In this document: one piece after another, positions 49,384-57,226 of the stretch
Layout: each line of letters starts with the position of its first letter
How positions within the stretch are numbered: the first letter of the stretch is position 1
Source: Flavobacteriaceae bacterium
GTDB lineage: Bacteria; Bacteroidota; Bacteroidia; Flavobacteriales; Flavobacteriaceae
Assembly: GCA_030148025.1 (NCBI GenBank)
Contig: JASBUG010000003.1
Span: 1-64,000 of the forward strand
Direction of reading: 5' to 3'
Length of the DNA stretch: 64,000 nt
Program-made: the position numbers and the translations under genes
The notes under the pieces: model-generated
What the model saw: the letters and a program-made list of their open reading frames with translations, nothing else
Told to the model about the DNA's origin: nothing
Database searches by the model: none

Positions 49384-50688
49384 ATGAAGAAATTAATTTT
49401 GACATATATAGGTTTCGTCACTTTTAGTATAGGTTTTGCACAGCAACAAGGTACTATAACCAAGCAAGAAGCATTACAAAAAGTAGCCGAAAATAATTAT
49501 AGTATAAAAATGTCTCAGCAAGATGTTTTGGCTGCAAAAGGCGATTATAATCAAACCAATGCAGTTTTATTGCCAACTATAAAACTATCTCATACAGGCA
49601 TTGCAACAACCAATCCGTTAATGGCATTTGGTTCCAAACTTAATCAGGAAATACTAACATCTGCCGATTTTAATCCATCGTTGTTAAATGACCCTTCTCA
49701 AATTGAAGATTTTGCAACAAGAATAGAAGTACAACAACCTCTTATAAACCTTGATGGTTTGTACCAGCGAAAAGCGGCTAAAGCAAAATTTAACGCTACA
49801 TCATTTCAATCAGAAAGAACGAAAGAAAACATCAAACTGGAAGTAGAAAAAGCCTATATGCAATTGCAGTTGGCTTATAAAGCAGTAGCTGTTTTAGAAA
49901 CAGCTAAAGAAGCAGCAATTGCTAATAAAAAGTTAGCTGACAATAGCTTTGCTCAAGGGTATTTGCAAAAAGCAGATGTATTGGCTGTAGATGTGAGGGT
50001 AACCGAGATTAAAAATCAATTGATGTATGCAAAGAGCAATGTTAAAAATGCATCAGATTATTTAAAAGTTTTAATGAACGATACACATGATGGAGTTTTA
50101 AAACCGTCTGATGAACTTACTATAGACATTGAGCAAGCTTATGCTGAAAACCTATCAGAAAGCAGATCAGACATTCAAGCCATTCAACAATCAACAGAAG
50201 CTTATAAACATATGTATAAGGCAGATAAAATGAGCTTTTTACCACGGTTAAATGCGTTTGGAACATACGAATTTCATGATGATAAAGTGTTTAGTACAAA
50301 TGCTAAAGGTTATTTGTTTGGTGCAAAATTAAGCTGGAATGTTTTTGAAGGATCAAAACGAATTGGTAAAACTCAAAAAAGTAAAGCAGAATACGAAAAG
50401 TCTAAACTGCAATTTCAACAATATAAGGCTCAAAGTCAGGTAGAGCTAAATTCAGCAATAAGAATGCTCCAAGATGCCAAAAACAACTTGGAGCTTTCAA
50501 AGCTGGCCTTAGAGCAATCTAAAGAATCGCTAAGAATTAGAACCAACAGATTTGAGCAAGGTCTTGAAAAAACAACCGATCTGTTAATGGCTGAATCCAA
50601 GTATGCTCAAAAACAATTAGAATATTACACTACCATTTTTAAGCACAATTATACATTGGCTTATGTAAAATTTTTAACTACGAATTAA
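49384..50688 (+). CDS. TolC-family outer-membrane channel of the second RND system
   Basis: This 434-residue outer-membrane factor has a signal peptide (LILTYIGFVTFSIGFAQ); ATG 49384 is chosen because the 18 codons upstream overlap the promoter region. Two TolC repeats are visible (TKQEALQKVAENNYSIKMSQ and KGYLFGAKLSWNVFEGSKR). It is the first gene of a five-gene run with adaptor, pump, PII-like and DUF2892 genes. Confidence 0.9.
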   Translation: MKKLILTYIGFVTFSIGFAQQQGTITKQEALQKVAENNYSIKMSQQDVLAAKGDYNQTNAVLLPTIKLSHTGIATTNPLMAFGSKLNQEILTSADFNPSLLNDPSQIEDFATRIEVQQPLINLDGLYQRKAAKAKFNATSFQSERTKENIKLEVEKAYMQLQLAYKAVAVLETAKEAAIANKKLADNSFAQGYLQKADVLAVDVRVTEIKNQLMYAKSNVKNASDYLKVLMNDTHDGVLKPSDELTIDIEQAYAENLSESRSDIQAIQQSTEAYKHMYKADKMSFLPRLNAFGTYEFHDDKVFSTNAKGYLFGAKLSWNVFEGSKRIGKTQKSKAEYEKSKLQFQQYKAQSQVELNSAIRMLQDAKNNLELSKLALEQSKESLRIRTNRFEQGLEKTTDLLMAESKYAQKQLEYYTTIFKHNYTLAYVKFLTTN

Positions 50689-50704
50689 GATAAACTATAA
50701 TATA

Positions 50705-51784
50705 ATGAACACTAAATTATTAACACTTTTTACCATACTAACATTAGTATTTATTACTAGTTGTAAAAAAGAAAAAACGAATATAACTCAGGATGATTCA
50801 CCAGCAATATCTGTTGTTGTGAAACCTGTGTCTCAAAATAGCACAGTACCATTTATATCAGCAAGTGGTAAAATACAAACTGTTAAGAGTGCTAATTTAA
50901 GTACACGAATGATGGGCTTTGTAGATAAGATCTATGTTAAAACTGGGGATCAAATTAAAGAGGGACAGTTATTGTTGAGCCTTAATAATGTAGATCTATC
51001 TGCAAAACTAGCCCAAGTTAAAGCTGGAATTGTAGAAGCTAAAGCAGGTTTCTCTAATGCTGAAAAGGACTATGTAAGATTCAAAAATTTATTTGAGAGT
51101 AATAGTGCTTCACAAAAGGAAATGGATGATATGACTGCTAACTACAATATGGCAAAGGCTAGAGTAGAAGCAGCAGAACAAATGAAGAAAGAGGTTCAGG
51201 CTCAGTTTAACTATGTAAATATAAGAGCACCTTTTGATGGAGTGGTGAGTAATAAATTTATAAATCAGGGAGACATGGCAAGCCCTGGAGTCCCTTTGTT
51301 AGAAGTAGAATCTCCAGGAGCTTATCAAGTAATGGCGATGGTTCCAGAATCAGAAATTTCTAAGATCTCAAATAATACAAATGTTAGTGTACTTGTAAAG
51401 TCATTAAATAAAACCATTAAAGGAAAAGTGACTGAAGTTAGTTCGTCAGCAAAAAATACAGGAGGACAATACTTAGTAAAAGTACTTTTAGATAATTCAG
51501 ATTTATACATATTATCTGGGATGTTTGCAACGGTACAGTTTCCAGTTGAATCAAAAGAAAAACAAACAACGGTTTTAATTCCTAGTTCAGTTCTAGTAAA
51601 AAAAGGAGAGCTTTCAGGAATATATACTGTTAGTCAAACCCAAACAGCCATATTACGTTGGTTACGATTAGGTAGACAATATGGTGATAACGTTGAGGTA
51701 TTATCTGGTCTAAATGCAGATGAGAGCTATATAGTTTCAGCAAATGGTAAGCTGTTTAATGGTGCTAAAGTAACAATTCAATAA
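50705..51784 (+). CDS. RND efflux periplasmic adaptor, lipoprotein
   Basis: This 359-residue membrane-fusion lipoprotein (lipobox Cys20 in FITSCKKEK) has lipoyl motifs RMMGFVDKIYVKTGDQIKEG and FNYVNIRAPFDGVVSNKFIN, a coiled-coil hairpin between them, and beta-barrel/MP regions (VMAMVPESEISKI). It couples the pump 7 bp downstream to the TolC protein upstream. Confidence 0.92.
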   Translation: MNTKLLTLFTILTLVFITSCKKEKTNITQDDSPAISVVVKPVSQNSTVPFISASGKIQTVKSANLSTRMMGFVDKIYVKTGDQIKEGQLLLSLNNVDLSAKLAQVKAGIVEAKAGFSNAEKDYVRFKNLFESNSASQKEMDDMTANYNMAKARVEAAEQMKKEVQAQFNYVNIRAPFDGVVSNKFINQGDMASPGVPLLEVESPGAYQVMAMVPESEISKISNNTNVSVLVKSLNKTIKGKVTEVSSSAKNTGGQYLVKVLLDNSDLYILSGMFATVQFPVESKEKQTTVLIPSSVLVKKGELSGIYTVSQTQTAILRWLRLGRQYGDNVEVLSGLNADESYIVSANGKLFNGAKVTIQ

Positions 51785-51791
51785 ACGAATT

Positions 51792-54700
51792 ATGAAAGAA
51801 GGATTAGCAGGAAAAATAGCCAAAGGGTTTATGACCTCTAAACTTACTGTCTTATTGATGGTAGTGTTTATGGTTATAGGCGTATATAGCTCATTTTTAA
51901 TACCAAGAGAAGAGGAGCCACAAATTGATGTGCCAATGGCAGACATTTTTGTAGGATATCCTGGAGCAAGCCCTACCGAAGTAGAATCGCGTGTTATCAA
52001 ACCTTTAGAGAAGTTACTGTCTAATATTAAGGGAGTTGAATACGTGTATTCAACAGCGATGAAAGAAAAAGCGATGGTGATCGTACAGTTTTATGTAGGC
52101 GAAGATATTGAACGCTCTTTTGTAAAGCTGTATAATGAGATCAATAGACATATGGATATCATGCCTAAGGGAGTAACAATGCCTTTAGTGAAAACAAGAG
52201 CGATTGACGATGTGCCTATGCTAGGTTTAACATTATGGAGTGAGAATTATGACGATTTTCAACTCAAACAAATTGCTAATGAGCTTAATAACGAAATAGA
52301 AAAGATCAATGATGTTTCTGTAACTCAAAAAATAGGAGGTAGAGATCGACAGTTAAGAGTAATTCTCGATAAAGAAAAACTTGCAGCCAGTGGTTTAGAT
52401 TTCTTATCGGTCTCAGAAATGATAAAAGCAAATAACCAACAATTAAGCGCAGGTAAGTTTAATAGTGGTGATACAGAGTTTTTAGTAGATACAGGAAAAT
52501 TTTTAGAGACCGTTGAAGATGTTGAAAATTTGGTAGTTGGTGTACAACAAAACCAGCCTATTTATTTAAAGCAAGTAGCAGCTATTTTAAACGGCCCAGA
52601 ACTACCAAAAAGTTATGTGTCATTAGGATTTGGTCAGGCGAGTGAAAAATCACAAGAGTTTAAAGCAGATTATCCAGCGGTGACTATTTCTATAGCAAAG
52701 CGAAAAGGTGCTGATGCAATGAAGATTTCCGACGTTATTCTTGAAAAGGTTGAACATTTAAAAACTAACCTTATTCCTGATGATGTTCATGTAGAAGTAA
52801 CACGAAATTATGGAGAAACAGCATCACAAAAGGTGTCAGAGTTATTACTCCATCTTATTGGAGCGATCGTGGCTGTTACATTTGTTGTAATGTTGGCGAT
52901 GGGCTGGCGAGGTGGTTTGGTCGTGTTTTTATCGGTACCAATAACTTTCGCATTAACCTTATTGAGCTATTATATGCTTGACTATACCTTGAACAGAATT
53001 ACCTTATTTGCATTAGTATTTGTAACAGGTATTGTGGTAGATGATTCTATTATTATAGCCGAGAATATGCATCGCCACTTTAAAATGAAACGATTACCGT
53101 TTAAAGATGCAGCGTTATATGCTATTAATGAAGTAGGAAACCCAACCATATTAGCAACCTTTACAGTAATCGCCTCTGTATTGCCTATGGCATTCGTATC
53201 TGGATTAATGGGACCATATATGAGTCCGATGCCAATTGGGGCTTCTATTGCTATGTTATTGTCTTTATTCGTAGCATTGACCATAACCCCTTATTTAGGG
53301 TATTTGTTCTTAAGAGAAAAAGATAAAAAAGGTGTTAAAAAGGAAGAGAAACAAATGGAGGACTCTCTTATTTACAGATTGTATGATAGGTTTGAGCGTC
53401 CGTTAATTGAAAATAAAAGCAAACGTTGGGCATTTTTAGGAGTTACTATATTATTGCTCTTAGGGTCGCTGTCAATGTTCTTTACAAAATCTGTGGCTGT
53501 AAAGATGCTGCCATTTGATAATAAGAATGAATTTCAAGTAGTTATCGATATGCCAGAAGGAACTACTTTAGAGAGAACTGCAATTGTAACTCAAGAAATA
53601 GCACAATACCTTTCTACACGACCAGAAGTTGTGAACTATCAAAGTTACGTTGGTGCTTCAGCTCCAATTACATTTAATGGTCTGGTGCGTCATTACGATT
53701 TACGAGGTGGTAGTAATATGGCCGATATTCAGGTGAATTTAACAGATAAGCATGATAGAAGTGCTCAAAGTCATGATATAGCTAAACTGCTGCGCCCAGA
53801 CATTCAAAACATCGCTTCAAAATACCATGCGAATGTAAAAATTGTAGAGGTGCCACCAGGACCACCAGTGTTATCGACCATAGTTGCTGAGGTTTATGGA
53901 CCAGATTACGATAAGCAAATTGAAGTAGCAAATGAGGTTCAGAATATTTTAAAGAACACTCAAGATGTAGTAGATGTAGATTGGATGGTGGAAGATGACC
54001 AAACGGAATATGAGTTTGTGATCGATAAAGAGAAAGCTATGCTGTATGGTGTAGCTCCGCAACAAATTGTATATACTATGAATTTGGCTCTTGGTGAAAA
54101 TGCCATTTCAACACTTTTCAATGAAAATGCAACAGAGCAGGTAAACATTGTATTAGCGCTTTCTGAAAAAGAGAAATCAACATTAAACGATATTTCACAA
54201 TTGCAGGTAAAATCTAATCAAGGTCATATGGTAAGTATTGGAGATCTTGTAGAAATTAAGGAAAATGTTCGTGCTAAAAGTATTTATAGAAAGAACCAAA
54301 AACGTGTAGTATATGTTATGGCAGATATGGCGGGAGAGTTAGAAAGTCCTGCATATGCCATTTTAGGAATGGCTGAAAAACTTCAGGAAATTCCTTTGCC
54401 TGAAGGATATAAAATGGATGAGCTATATATTAAACAACCAGACTTTGAAGATGACTATACTGTAAAATGGGATGGTGAGTGGCAAATTACACTGGAGGTA
54501 TTTAGAGATCTAGGAATCGCCTTTTTAGGAGTAATTGTCATTATTTATATGCTTATTGTTGGTTGGTTCCAAAATTTTAAAGCACCAATTGTAATGATGG
54601 TTGCAATACCACTATCAATGGTAGGAATTGTTTTAGGCCATTGGATGTTGGGTGCATTTTTTACAGCTACATCATTTATAGGAATGATCGCTTTAGCAGG

Positions 54701-54983
54701 TATTATGGTGCGAAATTCTGTATTACTTATAGACTTTGTAAACCTGCGTCTTGAAGATGGTGTGCCACTTAAACAAGCTGTTATTGAGGCAGGAGCTGTG
54801 CGAACTACACCAATATTACTAACTGCAGGAACAGTTGTTATTGGTGCATTTGTAATATTATTTGATCCAATTTTTCAAGGATTAGCAATATCACTTATGG
54901 GAGGAACCATTACGGCTACTATTTTAACTCTTTTGGTTGTGCCGTTGGTATATTATTTAATAGAAAGAAAAAATCATAAGTAA
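51792..54983 (+). CDS. RND efflux pump, inner-membrane permease, second system
   Basis: This 1063-residue RND permease has N-terminal LIPREEEPQIDVPMADIFVGYPG, a feature of a subfamily often seen in sulfur-oxidising and anaerobic bacteria. TM4 carries VTGIVVDDSIIIAENMHRH, and the second half shows FIGMIALAGIMVRNSVLLIDF. Substrate unknown. The operon's Crp/Fnr-type palindrome and its PII-like/DUF2892 tail suggest a role during the same conditions as the sulfur genes rather than general drug efflux. Confidence 0.92.
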   Translation: MKEGLAGKIAKGFMTSKLTVLLMVVFMVIGVYSSFLIPREEEPQIDVPMADIFVGYPGASPTEVESRVIKPLEKLLSNIKGVEYVYSTAMKEKAMVIVQFYVGEDIERSFVKLYNEINRHMDIMPKGVTMPLVKTRAIDDVPMLGLTLWSENYDDFQLKQIANELNNEIEKINDVSVTQKIGGRDRQLRVILDKEKLAASGLDFLSVSEMIKANNQQLSAGKFNSGDTEFLVDTGKFLETVEDVENLVVGVQQNQPIYLKQVAAILNGPELPKSYVSLGFGQASEKSQEFKADYPAVTISIAKRKGADAMKISDVILEKVEHLKTNLIPDDVHVEVTRNYGETASQKVSELLLHLIGAIVAVTFVVMLAMGWRGGLVVFLSVPITFALTLLSYYMLDYTLNRITLFALVFVTGIVVDDSIIIAENMHRHFKMKRLPFKDAALYAINEVGNPTILATFTVIASVLPMAFVSGLMGPYMSPMPIGASIAMLLSLFVALTITPYLGYLFLREKDKKGVKKEEKQMEDSLIYRLYDRFERPLIENKSKRWAFLGVTILLLLGSLSMFFTKSVAVKMLPFDNKNEFQVVIDMPEGTTLERTAIVTQEIAQYLSTRPEVVNYQSYVGASAPITFNGLVRHYDLRGGSNMADIQVNLTDKHDRSAQSHDIAKLLRPDIQNIASKYHANVKIVEVPPGPPVLSTIVAEVYGPDYDKQIEVANEVQNILKNTQDVVDVDWMVEDDQTEYEFVIDKEKAMLYGVAPQQIVYTMNLALGENAISTLFNENATEQVNIVLALSEKEKSTLNDISQLQVKSNQGHMVSIGDLVEIKENVRAKSIYRKNQKRVVYVMADMAGELESPAYAILGMAEKLQEIPLPEGYKMDELYIKQPDFEDDYTVKWDGEWQITLEVFRDLGIAFLGVIVIIYMLIVGWFQNFKAPIVMMVAIPLSMVGIVLGHWMLGAFFTATSFIGMIALAGIMVRNSVLLIDFVNLRLEDGVPLKQAVIEAGAVRTTPILLTAGTVVIGAFVILFDPIFQGLAISLMGGTITATILTLLVVPLVYYLIERKNHK

Positions 54984-54984
54984 C

Positions 54985-55290
54985 ATGAAATTAGTAATAG
55001 TAACAGTAGTAGAGCAATTTCAAAAAGAGGTGTTTAAGCTTTTTAAAGATGCACAGATTGAACAATTCAGTGGTTCTGAAATAGATGGATATAAGAATAT
55101 TACGCCTGTATTAGCTGCCTTAAGTTGGTTTGTTAGTGAGAGAGGAAGTGCAGAATCTAAAATGTTCTTTTCTTTTACTTCAAAGGATAAGATTGATACT
55201 CTCTTTGATTTAATAAAAACGTTCAATAAAGATATGGAAACCAATAACCCTGTTCGTGCTATTGTGCTTCCAATAGAAAAGTATATATAA
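54985..55290 (+). CDS. Small PII-like protein (DUF3240-like)
   Basis: This 101-residue cytoplasmic protein starts one base after the pump's stop. It has beta-alpha-beta halves (KLVIVTVVEQFQKEVFKLF and DKIDTLFDLIKTFNK, ending VRAIVLPIEKYI) resembling the ferredoxin-like fold of PII and DUF3240 proteins that ride with RND metal pumps. Regulation of the pump or small-molecule binding is possible; no ligand motif is evident. Confidence 0.6.
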   Translation: MKLVIVTVVEQFQKEVFKLFKDAQIEQFSGSEIDGYKNITPVLAALSWFVSERGSAESKMFFSFTSKDKIDTLFDLIKTFNKDMETNNPVRAIVLPIEKYI

Positions 55291-55302
55291 ACAAGAATAA
55301 AA

Positions 55303-55488
55303 ATGAAAAATAGATTAATCAGAGCAATAGCTGGAACCTTTGTGCTAATAAGTGTTGTTCTGGCAGTTAAGGTAAATATTAATTGGTTGTGGTTTACAGC
55401 CTTTGTTGGAGCAAACCTTTTACAATCTTCAATTACCAAGTGGTGTTTAATGGAAACCATTTTAGGGAAACTAGGGGTTAAGGATTAA
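55303..55488 (+). CDS. DUF2892 (YgaP-like) membrane protein
   Basis: This 61-residue protein has two hydrophobic helices (LIRAIAGTFVLISVVLAV and WLWFTAFVGANLLQSSI) and the family ending TKWCLMETILGKLGVKD. The domain occurs as the membrane tail of the rhodanese YgaP and as a stand-alone protein beside sulfur genes. It lies 12 bp after the PII-like gene and ends the operon. Confidence 0.85.
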   Translation: MKNRLIRAIAGTFVLISVVLAVKVNINWLWFTAFVGANLLQSSITKWCLMETILGKLGVKD

Positions 55489-55554
55489 TTTAATTGGTGT
55501 TGTAACATTTTTATAAAAGTTGCGTCAAACAGGTAATCAATCAAAATTATTATC

Positions 55555-55917
55555 ATGAGACAAGAACACCATTATGCAATGAGACGGGACAATCAACTAA
55601 TTGTGCTAACACATTTAAGCCAATTAATTACATTGGTAATTGGTTTTGGTAGTCTTATTTTACCACTTATTTTATGGAGTGTGAATAAAGATCGTGTTCA
55701 AGAAATGGATGCGCATGGTAAAGAGATTGTCAATTTTCAATTAAGTGTATTGATATATGGCATTTGTTGTATTCCTTTGATTATATTATTTGGATTAGGA
55801 ATATTAGGATTGATAATCTTAGGCATCATTTCAGTAGTTTTTCCTATTATCAATGCTATAAAAGCTAGTAACGGAGAAATTCCTAGCTATCCGTTTTCAA
55901 TTCAATTTTTAAAATAA
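55555..55917 (+). CDS. DUF4870 membrane protein
   Basis: This 120-residue protein shows the DUF4870 pattern: a charged N-terminus with LTHLSQLI, three helices, and WSVNKDRVQEMDAHGKEIVNFQL followed by PIINAIKASNGEIPSYPFSI. Function unknown; it is widespread and membrane-bound. It has its own 66-bp upstream gap and a downstream terminator shared with dnaN. Confidence 0.85.
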   Translation: MRQEHHYAMRRDNQLIVLTHLSQLITLVIGFGSLILPLILWSVNKDRVQEMDAHGKEIVNFQLSVLIYGICCIPLIILFGLGILGLIILGIISVVFPIINAIKASNGEIPSYPFSIQFLK

Positions 55918-55979
55918 TTGTATAAAAATATCCATTATCTCTTAGTTTTATTAGTTAGTTAGTTTATTCGAGATAAGTA

Positions 55980-56010
55980 AAAAGGGCTCACATTGTGAGC
56001 CCTTTTTTAT
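55980..56010. terminator. Bidirectional terminator between the DUF4870 gene and dnaN
   Basis: AAAGGGCTCAC (55981-55991) pairs with GTGAGCCCTTT (55995-56005) around ATT, with A-run and T-run on the two sides, so it can serve both convergent genes. Confidence 0.9.
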
Positions 56011-56033
56011 ATGGTTTTAAAAGTATTGAACTT

Positions 56034-57152
56034 TTAATTATTTAGCATTACTGGCATGACAAGCATGGTAACATTTTCTCCTTCGTCCAATCCGTCAATA
56101 GGCGTTAAAATACCAGCTCTATTTGGTAAACTCATTTCAAGCATAACATCGTCTGCATTTAAATTTCCTAACATTTCGCTTAAAAAACGTGAGTTAAAGC
56201 CTATTTGCATATCGTCACCTTGATAATCACAAGTTAAGCGTTCTTCAGCTTTATTACTATAATCAATATCTTCGGCAGATATGTTTAATTCGGCACCAGC
56301 AATCTTTAATCTAATTTGGTGTGTTGTTTTGTTTGAGAAAATAGACACACGTTTTACAGAATTAGAAAACTGGGTTCTAGAAATGGTTAATTTATTTGGG
56401 TTCTCTTTAGGAATTACCGCTTCATAGTTAGGGTACTTTCCATCAATTAAACGGCAAATAAGTACAGAACTATCAAAATTAAATTTAGCATTAGAATCGT
56501 TGTATTCTATAGTCACTTCATCATCACTCCCCGCTAATATACCTTTTAAAAGATTTAAAGGTTTTTTAGGCATAATGAATTCTGCTGTTTCACTAGCTGA
56601 AACATCACTACGTGTATATTTTACTAATTTATGAGCATCGGTGGCTACAAACGTTAAACTTTCGGTAGAGAACTGGAAAAATACACCACTCATTACTGGT
56701 CTAAGATCATCATTTCCTGCGGCAAAAATGGTTTTACTAATAGCGGTGGCCAATATATCACCCGAGATAGTCGTCGAGCTCGGATTCTCTAAGGCTACTG
56801 CTTTAGGGAATTCTTCTCCATTGGCATAAGCTAAGGCATACTTACCATGGTTAGAGCTTATCTCTACAGTATTATTTTCTTCAACAATAAACGTTAAAGG
56901 CTGCTCAGGAAAGGTTTTTAAAGTATCTAGCAACAGTTTTGCTGGAATAGCAACACTACCTTCACTATCACTTTCTACTGTAATTGTAGACGACATGGTT
57001 GTTTCTAAATCACTCGCCGAAATAGTAAGATCAGAGTTGTTCAGTTCAAACAAAAAATTATCTAAGATTGGCAGGGTATTAGAATTGTTAATAACACCAC
57101 CTAACACCTGTAATTGTTTAAGTAAATATGTACTTGATACTATAAATTTCAT
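56034..57152 (-). CDS. dnaN: DNA polymerase III beta sliding clamp
   Basis: This 372-residue clamp has three repeated domains (starting MKFIVSSTYLLKQLQVLGG and ending MLVMPVMLNN). The dimeric ring tethers the replicative polymerase to DNA. Length and sequence match Flavobacteriaceae DnaN. It is not adjacent to dnaA, which is normal for this phylum. The gldFG fusion gene lies 74 bp upstream on the same strand. Confidence 0.97.
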   Translation of the reverse strand: MKFIVSSTYLLKQLQVLGGVINNSNTLPILDNFLFELNNSDLTISASDLETTMSSTITVESDSEGSVAIPAKLLLDTLKTFPEQPLTFIVEENNTVEISSNHGKYALAYANGEEFPKAVALENPSSTTISGDILATAISKTIFAAGNDDLRPVMSGVFFQFSTESLTFVATDAHKLVKYTRSDVSASETAEFIMPKKPLNLLKGILAGSDDEVTIEYNDSNAKFNFDSSVLICRLIDGKYPNYEAVIPKENPNKLTISRTQFSNSVKRVSIFSNKTTHQIRLKIAGAELNISAEDIDYSNKAEERLTCDYQGDDMQIGFNSRFLSEMLGNLNADDVMLEMSLPNRAGILTPIDGLDEGENVTMLVMPVMLNN

Positions 57153-57226
57153 GTATGTATTTCGTATAATTAGTTACTACAAATATATCTTAAAGCAGCT
57201 AAAATAGGAAACAAACTTATTAACAA

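Noticed and set aside
55020-55460. 146-codon minus-strand ORF opposite the PII-like and DUF2892 genes
   Set aside because: It is antisense to two supported small genes and has no recognisable domain or promoter.
55501-55516. TGTAACATTTTTATAA before the DUF4870 gene as a Crp/Fnr site
   Set aside because: The second half-site matches at only three of six positions and no -7 box lies at the expected distance.
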